From Coleophoma eucalyptorum (taxonomy: Eukaryota > Ascomycota > Leotiomycetes > Helotiales > Dermateaceae): a stretch of DNA of 64,000 nt. Shown one piece after another: positions 33,906 to 44,481 of this stretch. Every line of letters starts with the position of its first letter. Within the stretch, counting starts at the first letter, position 1. The notes below the pieces were generated by a model, which ran no database searches, was not told where the DNA came from, and worked only from the letters and a program-made list of their open reading frames with translations. Position numbers and translations under genes: made by a program. The stretch lies in NCBI GenBank assembly GCA_026120035.1, contig JALRME010000014.1, positions 868,001 to 932,000 on the forward strand, in the 5' to 3' direction.

Positions 33906-36900
33906 GTTTTAAATAGAGAATCACTTTGTGCAACAGGAGAGATGGGCGGTGCAAGAAGAGAAGAAAAAATAGAGCAGACGATGAGATACTATCAGATATC
34001 CTCCCCGATTCCGCTGTGGTGTTGCTTCTCCTGTCTCTTGCTCGCTCGAGTGACTCAGGGGAAGTATTACATCCAGCAACCCCAAGAGACCATTAGTGAT
34101 CATTTGCGTTGCTCTCACGCCTCAGGCAAGTTTATTAATAAGCCATTAGTCAGCACCTGAGGCCACATTTAGTAGAGCCTCGGTAGTAGCTTAGAGATAT
34201 CATCGGCGTTTTACCCGCCAAATCAAATTCCCTTGTAACTCTTGTACTTGCTCTAATACAAGACAAAAATATATCGGGCATACTAATCAGAGATTCTATG
34301 GTTAAGCGGTCTCTTATTTATGAATAATATAGAGAATTGAAGATTTGCTGGAGTTAATATTAATCTAATTCATTTCCTGCGCCACGTGCTAATGTTCAAA
34401 CCACATGAAATAAAACTCAAAGGTACCCTTCTTGTTACCTTCCTACACATTGAGATATCCGAATTTGCTACAAGACTTAAAGCAGCAAGTAATTCGAAGA
34501 GAAAAGAAAATATGAATACGACAAGGAGAAATTACAACCATATTCCTAACCTCATAGTAATATCCCGTCTATCGGCATGTAAAAAGCTTGCGCAATTTAC
34601 AGATGCCTAGTGTTTATATGGGATAAACATGCTCGACAAATATGGTGGATATGAATTAGGGCGAGGCAAGTTGTCTAGTGGGAAGGGATCAGAAGTGCAT
34701 GACATCATAGCAGGAGTAGATGACATACTCTTACTTTGGGTAAGGTAATCATAATGTCGACATCCGCCTTGCTTGGGATAGCTAGAAACAAAATATATAG
34801 AAATCCTGAAGGAACAGCGAAGAGAGTTGGCTCTTCATTCAGTGTCGTAGGTATAACATCTCAAGTAATTTTGAACGACTTTGGGTGCTGCTATTGACTC
34901 TATGTCTCTATTAATATCTGTCAAAGTTACCGCATACAATCACAAACTAAGGAAATTATAAGAATAAAACTAGATAGTATTCAAAAAGACAAAGTTTTTC
35001 AATACACTCTGCATGGGATCAGAAGATGTTGTATTAACTATGGTGCTAACAATATAGAAGGGAAAGCGAAGACTGCTTAGAAGGACGCTGAAGACCTTGA
35101 AGCCAATCGCAAGTTACCCAACCTGGTGGCTAGCTACAGTTCCTGATACCATTGCGTTGGAACTTGTCCAAATTAGGCCGCCTACAGTCCATGTCGATCC
35201 TATTGATCCTCTAAGTAATTCAGCTCCGCGAGAGGTGCCGGCACTAAGGCGGGTGCCTGCATCGACTAGGAGGGCATCATAAGAGCTAACAGCTCAAGGA
35301 GTTTCATCTGATACCCCAAACCAACAGATACCAATATGATGGCGGCTGATTCCTTAAATTCTTTTGAATAATATGCGACTAGATATTTACAAGGTCATCT
35401 CGCGCTCTACTACTCCTGCCTGGGCACGGACACTTTGACTTTGGCTAAACTCCGGTCCTCTACGTCCGCACCTGCCATGATCATCGAAATAGAAGTTAAC
35501 AAGGCTATTGGGGCGCGTAAAGCGAAAATCCCGTTCAAAGAATTCAAAGAAGCCCAAAAGATCACCTCTGCCTCGGCCTTTCAGGAGAATCATCGATGTC
35601 ACATGGAAGTAAGTATTTCCCTAACCCCAGTTAGGCCTGATCGAGTCAGAACAAGGGGGAAATGGTACTGATAGCATGGAAATTATTTGTATTGGCTCAT
35701 ATATAGAGTTCCTGTTGGTGTGCACCCACCATAACAGTCGAAGAGACGGATCTAATCACAAAGATCAGCTTTTGTGCAGTTGATTGGCGCGCATTAGACA
35801 TCTTCATATTTGGGGGCCCCCAGATTCCAAATTAGATATAAACTATCTGCAAATGCGGGATCCGCCGTTTTACCCCGCAGATCCAATAATTAGGATTTAC
35901 TTACGTGCTGCTGATTGGCGCGCATAGTAGATGTGCCTACCGCTAGGATAAAAGGTACTGCCAGGTGACCTGGTAGCAAGAGTGGAGAAGAACACCAAGC
36001 AGTAAACAAACTCCCATTAGATGAACATTGAAGCCAAATTGCTTAAGTGTACTTCGTAACACGGCACCGTAACGCCCGAGCTAGTACAGCATTGGTCTGT
36101 GAGCCAGCAATCGACAACCAAGACTGCTATATATCAAGTACCTAGCGAATGCTTAGCAGTCTTGCTTCTTACAGTTTCCCAATTGGATGGTAAGAACGGT
36201 TTAGGATGTCCGTACAGAGACCAAAGGCGGGGAAAGCAAAGGACTGTACTCTCGGTACTTATTCCGGCTAATCTTGGCAAAAAGCGACTGGTAAATTTTA
36301 CATATTCTGCTCGCACACAAACCACGTTGTTGTGCAAATGCCGCAAGCCACGCCGCTTCTTTCAGCTACTGCGACTTGATCCGGAGAGATTACACGAATG
36401 AATACCCTGGCAGTGACTCTGATGGCTGCATTGTCAAAGGGTGAGTACCTCAACTTAGGATACCTAGTCATACGTATTCGAATAGCACCATGCAACCTTT
36501 TTCTACCTTCTTGATCTGGTCATCTCCCCTTGGGTATTCGCATAATTACTTATTGGAATATCCGAAGACTGCCCTTGATATGGAACGTTTTATTCCACCT
36601 CTGATGCTCACGGTAAGTAACTTTATGTGTGGTCACAAGGGCGTGTTCGTGCAACGCTAGAGAGCAACAACACCATTTCGCGGGGTTATCTGGGCCATTC
36701 CGAATGTCCGTCCCCCGCATAATAGCAGGTATCATTGACAAAAAATGCATGCTCTATCGATAATCATTGGGGGAAATCCCTGCTACTTAGTCACACGTAC
36801 TTCTTTTAATCTAAATGCACATCTTAACAGAACAAATGAAGATTATAAAAAGCGATGGCAGGCACGATGTACCTGATCTGTTTCGGTGGCCGTTTAAGCT

Positions 36901-36941
36901 TCTTGTCCCACCGTTTCCCCATCAAAAGTGATTGATTAGAC
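33906..36941. other. 3-kb gene desert upstream of the arabinofuranosidase
   Basis: No reading frame here carries a recognisable motif, and candidate frames overlap on both strands (for example 35,387-35,671 and 36,099-36,401). 35,780-35,925 holds a structured element made of direct repeats, a 12-bp palindrome and an inverted repeat, described separately. The last 200-300 bp should be the GH54 promoter. An unrecognised multi-exon gene cannot be excluded. Confidence 0.4.
35781..35925. repeat. 14-bp direct repeats flanking palindromes
   Basis: TGATTGGCGCGCAT occurs at 35781-35794 and again, exactly, at 35912-35925. Between the copies lie the perfect palindrome TGGGGGCCCCCA (35811-35822) and the inverted repeat TGCGGG...CCCGCA (35854-35859 with 35874-35879). 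Possible readings are a compound regulatory element or a small decayed insertion with flanking duplication. The inner ends show no clear terminal inverted repeats. Confidence 0.6.
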
Positions 36942-38462
36942 ATGTTCTCACGACCAAGACTCGAACGCGCGGGCGTACTCGCTCTGGGTTTCATTGCCAC
37001 AAGCTCCCTTGTGGCTGCTGGGCCCTGCGATCTCTACTCCTCCGGCGGTACGCCTTGCGTTGCTGCGCATAGCACCACTCGTGCCCTGTACAGTGCCTAC
37101 ACCGGCCCATTGTATCAGGTAATACGCGGCTCTGACAGCACCACGACCACCATCTCGCCGCTGTCGGCCGGTGGTGTCGCCAATGCCGCTGCCCAAGATA
37201 CTTTCTGCGCCAGCACGACCTGCCTCATCTCCATCATTTACGACCAATCCGGCCGCGGCAATCACCTCACCCAAGCCCCTCCCGGTGGCTTCGATGGCCC
37301 AGAAGCCAATGGCTACGACAACCTGGCCAGCGCGATTGGCGCACCCGTCACGTTGAACGGTCAGAAGGCGTATGGCGTCTTCGTCTCGCCCGGCACTGGC
37401 TACCGCAATAATGCAGCTAGTGGCACAGCTACCGGCGATGCAGCGGAGGGTATGTACGCAGTCCTTGACGGGACTCACTACAACGGTGCCTGCTGCTTCG
37501 ACTACGGCAATGCCGAGACCAGCAGTACTGATACGGGCAATGGCCACATGGAGGCCATCTATTTTGGCGATAACACCGTCTGGGGTTATGGTTCTGGTAG
37601 TGGTCCTTGGGTTATGGCCGATCTCGAGAACGGCTTGTTCTCCGGTGCCAGCACTACCAGCAACACTGCCGACCCGTCTGTCACCTACCGCTTTCTCACT
37701 GCGGCCGTCAAGGGGGAGCCAGACCAGTGGGCAATCCGCGGCGCCAACGCTGCTTCCGGCTCGCTATCAACGTACTATAGTGGTGTGCGCCCAAGCGCGT
37801 CGGGCTACAACCCGATGAGCAAAGAGGGTGCCATAATCCTCGGCATCGGTGGTGATAACAGTAACGGCGCACAGGGTACCTTCTACGAGGGCGTGATGAC
37901 CTCCGGCTACCCGTCCGATGCCACCGAGAACTCGGTGCAGGCCAACATCTTAGCTGCCGACTACGCCATCACATCGTTGACCAGCGGCCCGGCGCTCACT
38001 GTCGGTTCCTCGATCTCGCTGCGGGCTACTACTTCCTGCTGCACTACCCGCTACATCGCCCACACCGGCTCTACCGTTAACACCCAGGTCGTCTCGTCGT
38101 CTAGCACCACCGCCCTCAAACAGCAAGCTAGCTGGACAGTTCGCACCGGCCTTGGAAACACCGGCTGCTTCTCCTTTGAGTCCGTTGACACCCCCGGCAG
38201 CTACATACGGCACTACAACTTCGCGCTTCTGCTTAACGCGAACGACGGCACCAAGCAGTTCTATGAGGATGCCACGTTCTGCCCGCTGACTGGGCTCAAT
38301 GGCCAAGGCAACTCGATTCGATCCTGGAGCTATCCCACCCGCTTTTTCCGGCACTACAGCAACGTGCTGTACGTCGCGAGTAACGGCGGCGTTGACGTGT
38401 TTGACGCCACTGCGTCATTCAACGACGACGTGAGCTGGGTGATTAGCACCGGCTTCGCTTGA
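36942..38462 (+). CDS. abfB: Secreted alpha-L-arabinofuranosidase B (GH54 + CBM42)
   Basis: Extracellular enzyme that removes arabinofuranosyl side chains from arabinoxylan and arabinan. Intronless, 506 residues, matching the family. A signal peptide at about 1-26 (GVLALGFIATSSLVAA then GPCDLY) is followed by the GH54 domain (about 27-340). The nucleophile is Glu229 in ADLENGLFSG and the acid/base is Asp305 in GIGGDNSNG; their 76-residue separation equals that in the Aspergillus kawachii enzyme. The paired cysteines (CDLYSSGGTPC, CCFDYG) are conserved. The C-terminal CBM42 beta-trefoil (about 345-506) shows SYIRHYNF and RFFRHYSNVLYV repeats with the arabinose-binding His/Asp pattern. The gene is strikingly C-ending in third codon positions compared with all its neighbours. 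It has no partner genes nearby. Confidence 0.95.
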   Translation: MFSRPRLERAGVLALGFIATSSLVAAGPCDLYSSGGTPCVAAHSTTRALYSAYTGPLYQVIRGSDSTTTTISPLSAGGVANAAAQDTFCASTTCLISIIYDQSGRGNHLTQAPPGGFDGPEANGYDNLASAIGAPVTLNGQKAYGVFVSPGTGYRNNAASGTATGDAAEGMYAVLDGTHYNGACCFDYGNAETSSTDTGNGHMEAIYFGDNTVWGYGSGSGPWVMADLENGLFSGASTTSNTADPSVTYRFLTAAVKGEPDQWAIRGANAASGSLSTYYSGVRPSASGYNPMSKEGAIILGIGGDNSNGAQGTFYEGVMTSGYPSDATENSVQANILAADYAITSLTSGPALTVGSSISLRATTSCCTTRYIAHTGSTVNTQVVSSSSTTALKQQASWTVRTGLGNTGCFSFESVDTPGSYIRHYNFALLLNANDGTKQFYEDATFCPLTGLNGQGNSIRSWSYPTRFFRHYSNVLYVASNGGVDVFDATASFNDDVSWVISTGFA

Positions 38463-39508
38463 GTCCTAGCCTAATTCCCATGTTACATAATCAAAGGTTA
38501 CATAAGTTAATAGTATAGCTACGTAGTCTGCGCTTATCGCACTCTTGGAATATTATCATTTTATCACCTGCTCATTGAACCCACTTCTGAACTCTCTATA
38601 CAGGGGTTCGCTGCCAGTGTTAAATTGTATATAGTAGCATAGTAGTATAAATACCCACTAAAGCTAATAGCAATTCTCTGCCATTCAGGGGAAAGGTATG
38701 AACACTTACTGAAGTACGGAAGAAAGTAGAGCAATGTATGAAAGAGCTCCTGGTTAAATCTAACTTATTCCTAGTCTTCAGTATGTTCTAGGACATTGTG
38801 TATGTTTCAGAGGAGGTATTTACAGGTGCATAGAAGCACCCATTCACATGTAGGGCTTGTGATGATCACATACATAATTGTAACGTCTTCCTGAGCTATC
38901 AAAACCCTTGCAGGTAAAATCAAGTTGCTACTTTGGAACTAAAGATGCACGTTACTGCGCGATGACTTGTAATTTTCAATTGGTCAATAAAGTATCATTT
39001 TATCTATTGGGAGACCACTGTAACTGTGGTTTGATCAAGTTAAAAAGGACCTAAAAGGGTGTGTATTGACGAGTAGTCATAGACTATAACATAGTTTGTA
39101 AGTAGAGACGGTGTGGCGCTCCTCGTCATAGCGTCATATGATAGTAAGATGCTTACACTGTAGTGTTAATTTTAACCTAATTATCCCGATCCTGCCTTGG
39201 TCCATCTAGACACAAGACTAAGATCGTAACATAGGGGCCAATCTGATACGTGAACTATTCTACAAACTATAGGTTCAACGGAGTTAAATATCTGTCATTA
39301 TAGCTGCGATCAACCAAACCGGTTCCTGTAAGTCCATCTCTTCAAATTTGATGATACGGAGGAAACTAAAATTACCTTGATAGGCAGGCTGATTGCCACA
39401 GCCTAGTTTGATAGAAAACTCTTCTGGCTTTACTCTCTTGACAATGTTGGCTAAATTCGGGCAAGCAAATTGAATAAAGTCTCGTAATAAAACGCCTATT
39501 TCCTAGCT
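38463..39508. other. Intergenic, 3' of GH54
   Basis: About 1 kb with no supported gene. AT-rich. It holds the 3' regions of the GH54 gene (+) and of the NTF2-like gene (-). Confidence 0.45.
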
Positions 39509-39949
39509 CTAGACATTCATCTGGGCTTGCTTCCTAAAGAACTCAACCGCGTAGGCCGAGTCAACAAATTCGATAATATCCTCAATCATCTTTCCATCAT
39601 CACTCATGGTCGAAGTCCACAGATATTCGTTTTTATATTCCCCCACCGGACTGTTCGCCGAACTATTGACACGAATCACAACCTTTCTCATCTCAACATC
39701 AACAACTGTTTCCTTCTCACCGACGATTTTGAAACAATAATCGCTGAGTAGAGCCATAAAGAGGCCAAAAAAAGCACCGTATTCTGCTTTGGAGTGCGAA
39801 GGGACGCCAAGCGATGCGGGCAGAAGGGTGTGTTTGCAAGTGTCGGTACGGAGGGAGAGGACGGCTTCAAGAGTCCAATTGTTGTAGCAATCAATAAAGT
39901 TAATTGCAGTTTGGATGAGGGTTGCTCGCATGCCCTTGGAGTCTGCCAT
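39509..39949 (-). CDS. NTF2/SnoaL-like fold protein
   Basis: Intronless 146-residue protein of the alpha+beta cone (SnoaL/NTF2-like) type. A long N-terminal helix (ATLIQTAINFIDCYNNWTLEAVLSL) precedes the conserved R-T/D-C-x-H-x-LLPASLG segment, then AEYGAFFGLFMALLSDYCFKI, alternating beta strands (VEMRKVVIRVNSSANS, YKNEYLWTSTM) and a C-terminal helix (IIEFVDSAYAVEFFRKQ). Fungal members of this size are annotated as SnoaL-like proteins. Some act as small isomerases or cyclases in secondary metabolism, but none is proven to do so here. No catalytic set can be assigned with confidence. It stands alone between two gene-poor stretches. Confidence 0.78.
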   Translation of the reverse strand: MADSKGMRATLIQTAINFIDCYNNWTLEAVLSLRTDTCKHTLLPASLGVPSHSKAEYGAFFGLFMALLSDYCFKIVGEKETVVDVEMRKVVIRVNSSANSPVGEYKNEYLWTSTMSDDGKMIEDIIEFVDSAYAVEFFRKQAQMNV

Positions 39950-41117
39950 TTTGTTCTTTGGTTGGTCTTTAGTTCTAGCCTAGCAAAAGGGAGTGCGGAG
40001 GGTGATAAACTATCCAGCTTTACTTAAATGATAGATGGGGGCAGCCCGGATCTTTTATACTTTAGATTCAAACCAACTAACTACCAGTACAATATCGCTG
40101 GGCTACCGAATCAATTCCCATTATTGGGTTTCGGCCCCCTGCAGATGGACATCACGTCTGGGCATAGCATATACGTGCGTATTTACAAACGGCGTTGCAG
40201 CCTCCTTTCTATAAGTCATATGTATTTATATAGCTTCTTACAGCCGTCACATGTTAGGCCCTGGTAAGTGTCTCTTAGAGTGTACCTTCCTCCGACGCTA
40301 ATGTGTGATTCGGAGAAGGCTTTCTTGGATATCAATTCACAACTTGAAAAAGATACTGCTTTGCTTGCAGTTCGTAGTGTAATCTTTCGTCAACGAGGTT
40401 GTACCTTTCCTTTCGGTACTCGTGAATTCTCTGGATCGCATTTTGGAGTTGGTTCTGATTTTGAGATTTGGATTTTGTACTTCTGAGATAGAACTTTTTA
40501 CTGGCCTGGAAGAAATTGTGAGCATTTTTAAACTTTTCTAATGTCTTCGGAGTGTCTTCTTTGTATTGTAGCTCCGAGGAAACTGTGTGTCAGATGTAAT
40601 GATGTCTTGCAGAATAACGATATTGTCATTCAGCCAGCTCCCTGGCAATTCAAGAGCAACCTGAAGGGTACCAATGTATCACAGAAAATTGAGCAGGGAT
40701 TTTAGAAATACAGTCAGCATGACTAAGATTGCCTCATCATTTGATCTCGATTTCTCTACGCTGTCTTCATGTGGCAAACTCATGACAATCTATTGACTTC
40801 TTGACCACATTGTTTAATTCCAAAAGTGGTAGTATACCACTTTACTTCGCCTTACTAAGTACTTTGAGCCCCCACATTATGCATCAGTACATCGTTTGTT
40901 GGAGATTAGTGACAAAATAGCTAACTTAGCTTATCCATTTTTATTACAGAATTCTACCAAAGACACTGCGGATATTTCTTTCTTTGTTGTCTAGGTTAAG
41001 TTGGGTATTAGGTTAATTTTTTAATCTCAACCTTAGCCTTTAGTTGATTTCTTTCTACTACATCCTAGAATTCGTTCTATATACTTGTTATCCCTGGGTA
41101 AGAGTTTAGTAGGTCCT
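39950..41117. other. Intergenic, no gene recognised
   Basis: About 1.2 kb. A 72-codon open frame at 40268-40486 has no recognisable feature and is not called. The rest is AT-rich. Confidence 0.4.
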
Positions 41118-42482
41118 TCATTGTATTCTCTTTTCTTCTAGTACCTTCTTCGATGAGGCTACGAAGATCTGTACTAGTTCCTTCACCTCACTCTCATTGA
41201 TTATAAATGGTGGAGAAAATAAAATAGCGTCAACTGCGGGTGAGCACGTGTACACTGCTGCACCTTTAGATAAGCAGGTGTTTGCTACATCAACAGCGAT
41301 ACGGCAGTCAGGTTGCGTAGCAAACTCAACAACTTTGAATAGACCTAGACCTCTAATCTCTTTAAGTTTAGGCACACTTTTTCGTAATTCTTGTTCCAAA
41401 AAATCTCCCATCAGCTTCACATTATGAAGCAGATTATTTTCAACGATGATTTGCTGCGTGGCTAAGGCTGCAGCACAGCCAATTGAGTGCCCTTGGTATG
41501 TATGTCCACTAACAAAAGGATGTGTGGATTCCGACGACTGCATGACTTGGTGAACCTTGGAGCTGACCAAGACTGCTGAAATGGGCTGATACCCTGCTCC
41601 CAAACCTTTACCAATAGTCTGAAGATCAGGAGCAACATTGCCAAGTGATTGCCAGGCGTGCAATGTGCCAGGCCTACCCATTCCGCACATGACTTCGTCA
41701 AAAACCAGAAGAACGCCGTGTCTGTCGCACAAATCACGAAGTCGAGTGAGATAACCTCGTGTAGCGGGCACTGCACCCAAGGTTGCTCCACTGATGGGTT
41801 CGATCAAGATTGCTGCTACTGAGGAAGGGTTGAGCGCTTCAAACATCTCCTCAAACTCTTCGATCAGCCTGTTGACGTATGAGTCCTCATCTTCGCCTTC
41901 CGCGCCATCTCTTGTGAAGAAGCATGGAGATACGTGATGAAAAGCCGAAGATAGTAGTGGTTCAAATGCCTGTCGTCTGGGAGGATTAAATCCTGCAGAA
42001 AGTGCTCCCAGAGTGTTGCCATGGTATGCGTACTTCCGGCAGATGAAGTTGACGCGTTGCGTCTCGCCTTTACAGATGTGATAATGTCTGACAAGCTTGA
42101 TGGCCGATTCAACAGCTTCCGAACCTGCATATTAAGGTTAGCTATCATTTGCCCATATCTAAGGTCTTGATTCCTGATTACCAGAGTTGAGAAACATCAC
42201 CTTTGTGAATGCCTCGTCACTTTGCTTGATCAAGAAACTTGCAAGTTGCTCTGCAGGATCGCTTGTAAAAAAGGATGTATGTGCAAAAGCAAGTTTTCGG
42301 GCTTGTTCCACAATTGCTTCAATTACGATCGGATGACCATGTCCTAGGCATGAGACGGCAGCACCACTGCTGCCATCAAGTGTGCGAGACCCATCAGGAT
42401 GCATGATGTATACTCCATTACCGCCTGACGCGGTCTTGTACTCGTTCCCCAAAGAGCGATGGAAAATGGAAGTTTGCTGCAT
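41118..42482 (-). CDS. Class III aminotransferase (omega-transaminase type)
   Basis: Fold-type I PLP aminotransferase of subgroup III, which acts on omega-amines, diamines, beta- or gamma-amino acids. Two exons, 42482-42182 and 42124-41118, 435 residues. The intron (GTAATC...GCAG) falls inside NSGSEAVESAIK, which is intact after splicing. Key residues: the phosphate-binding NSGSEA (99-104), YAYHGNTLGALS (133-143), ILIEPISG, cofactor aspartate Asp243 with Glu244 in VFDEVMCGMGR, and the Schiff-base lysine Lys273 in TIGKGLGAGYQPIS. FVSGHTYQGHSIGCAAALA follows, as expected. Divergent from the class II aldolase gene across a promoter with a CCGATAATTATCGG palindrome. The specific amino donor is not predictable. 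Confidence 0.92.
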
Positions 42483-43004
42483 CTTCGTAACTATTTTCAG
42501 GTCTGAACTTGAGTTTCAGAGTGGAGAGATGTATATGTATATATATTATTAAGAGGATATTTATTATTCCCTTCCGGAAGAGAAACGAGTCTGAACTGGA
42601 AATTATGGCCGGCATAAAATTGTACCGCACATGAAGTGTATCTGGCTCTAATCGTACTACTTTTGAAGCCCGACATCGTGATGAAAGGCATAGTACACAT
42701 CCTCGATTTTCTAAGAAACCCCAAAGTTGCTGAAATGGCTATGGGTTGAGCCGATTGTCCGATAATTATCGGGTGCATCACTGAATGTCCAAAACTGGAA
42801 TCTCGGGTCTATCCGAACGTGCTGTCAAGCTAATCTGACAAGGCCACGGCTCCAGCCGACACCCTAGACGTACAGTGGTATACGACTTGAAGCATTTTCT
42901 GGTTATAAGGCGGGGTAAGCAATTCGTTCTCCTATAGAGGCCAATTTTTAATCTCTACTATATTCACCCGTTAACCCAAGAAAATACCTCTACCGCTGTG
43001 CAAG
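42483..43004. promoter_or_regulatory. Divergent promoter (class III aminotransferase / aldolase 1)
   Basis: A 522-bp shared upstream region. CCGATAATTATCGG at 42759-42772 is a perfect 14-bp palindrome containing two GATA cores in opposite orientation, with another CCGAT just 5' (42751-42755). Such symmetry fits a dimeric regulator or paired GATA binding. It sits about 280 bp from the aminotransferase start and 230 bp from the aldolase start. Confidence 0.55.
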
Positions 43005-43991
43005 ATGAGCTCAACTCAAACTTCAACAGTAGCTACAGAAGCTTTATATCCACCGCCAGTCCAGCTAAGATCGGCAGACGATGGGGTTCTTAACTGGAAT
43101 GTCCGCAAAACGGAAGGCTTGCATCAAATTCCCACATTTAGCGACAAGGAAGCAGAGAGGACTTGGGCAAAACAGCACATGGCAGCCGCTTTTCGAACCT
43201 TTGCAAGACTTGGCTGGGCAGATGGTGCGTCGGGACACATCAGTCTTCGGGATCCAGTAAACCGTGAACATTTCTGGATCAATCCATATGCGAAGCATTT
43301 TGCTCTCATGAAAGCAAGTGACTTGGTCCTCGTTGATTACAATGGCAGACCTGTACTGCCGACTCCTCATAAGGTGAATGCTGCTGGTTTCATCATCCAT
43401 TCGTCAATTCATCAAGCCAGACCGGATATCAACGCGGCTTGTCATATGCACTCACCTGCTGGAAGGGCATGGTCAACGTTTGGAAAGGGAATTGAAATGC
43501 TTAATCAGGGTATGTGTTCAGTTTGATGGTACGCTCATTGTTAGTAGTTAACGAGTTCACCTGTAGATACATGTATGTTTTATAAAAATTTAGCAGTCTA
43601 TGAAGGATTCGGTGGCATTGTCCTAGCAGAAGAAGAAGGCATCCGGCTCGCAGAAGCCCTTGGCAAGGACCACTTAAATCTGATTCTTCAAAACCACGGG
43701 TAAGTCCCTTTTCGATTTAATCATTGACCGCTAAGTTGCATCTTCAGGCTTTTGACCTGCGGCTCCACCATCGACGAAGCAGCTGCATACTTCATCGCGC
43801 TTGAACGAGCCTGTGAAAGTCAAATAATGGCCGAGTCTGTAGCTGCAAATGGTGTTGCAAAGAAATATGTTGGTGAAGAAGAGGCTGAGTATACGTGCAA
43901 GTGTACTGCAACCCCGGGATGTAGTTATATGCAATTTCAGCCCGAGTTTGACTTGACAGTAGAGCTCTCGAATGGAAAGGTCTTAGAATAG
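43005..43991 (+). CDS. Class II aldolase/adducin family protein, paralogue 1
   Basis: Zinc-dependent aldolase or decarboxylase fold (fuculose-aldolase/adducin-head family). Three exons, 43005-43509, 43567-43699 and 43748-43991, 293 residues. Metal ligands are visible as the HxH pair in ACHMHSPAGRAWSTFG and the later His in LQNHG, which is rebuilt across intron 2. LGWADGASGHISLRDP (about 73-88) and NPYAKHFALMKASDLVLVD are family hallmarks. Substrates of the fungal branch are undefined. Known members cleave or decarboxylate short hydroxy-keto acids or sugar phosphates. Introns sit after MLNQ and within QNHG. A second copy lies at 49261-50272 beyond the dehydrogenase and regulator genes. Confidence 0.9.
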
Positions 43992-44481
43992 TGCAATATA
44001 CCTAAGTATTGAAATTTAACTTGATGCAGTGGCCTCATGTCAACAGCAAGTCCCGCAGTCCACAAGGCAAGTTTTATTTCAGGAAAGTAATTTGCATCAT
44101 CAGATACACAACGTAGCAAGCAGAAATTTGAAAGAGATATTATGAATATTTTACGCTCGTTTCTCTATAGAAACACCAAGTTTTGCCTGAACATATGCAG
44201 AATAAAGCAATGGGAAGATTGAATCTAGTCGGTTTAATAATGGCCTTTACGAAGACATCTTAATCTATACTAAACTAATTCAAATTACGAAAAGATAAAC
44301 TGGCAATAAGGCTTGGGATGGTCGTGAGCCCACCATTCTGTATTTTATTTCTGTTCTATTGCTTGCCATTTCTATAAGGATATCTGGAGATATATCTTTG
44401 CCTTAAGTTCAAGCAAATTACCGTGCAGCCTTATGCAGCCTTTCACAGCCTTACCATTATTATTACGCCTGACTTCTATTG
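43992..44481. other. Convergent spacer with a 10-bp tandem repeat
   Basis: 3' spacer between aldolase 1 (+) and the dehydrogenase (-). Three imperfect 10-bp units (GCAGCCTTAT, GCAGCCTTTC, ACAGCCTTAC) lie at 44425-44454. No gene is seen. Confidence 0.5.

Noticed and set aside
35097..36401. Several 60-100 codon frames on both strands suggesting a hidden gene
   Set aside because: Frames conflict with each other, carry no domain motif and could not be joined by good splice sites.
36948..38354. Long open frames antisense and in other frames of the arabinofuranosidase
   Set aside because: Produced by the high GC3 of the GH54 gene, with no independent features.
40268..40486. 72-codon open frame as a possible small gene
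   Set aside because: No motif, no splice partner, conflicting open frame on the other strand, and AT-rich surroundings.
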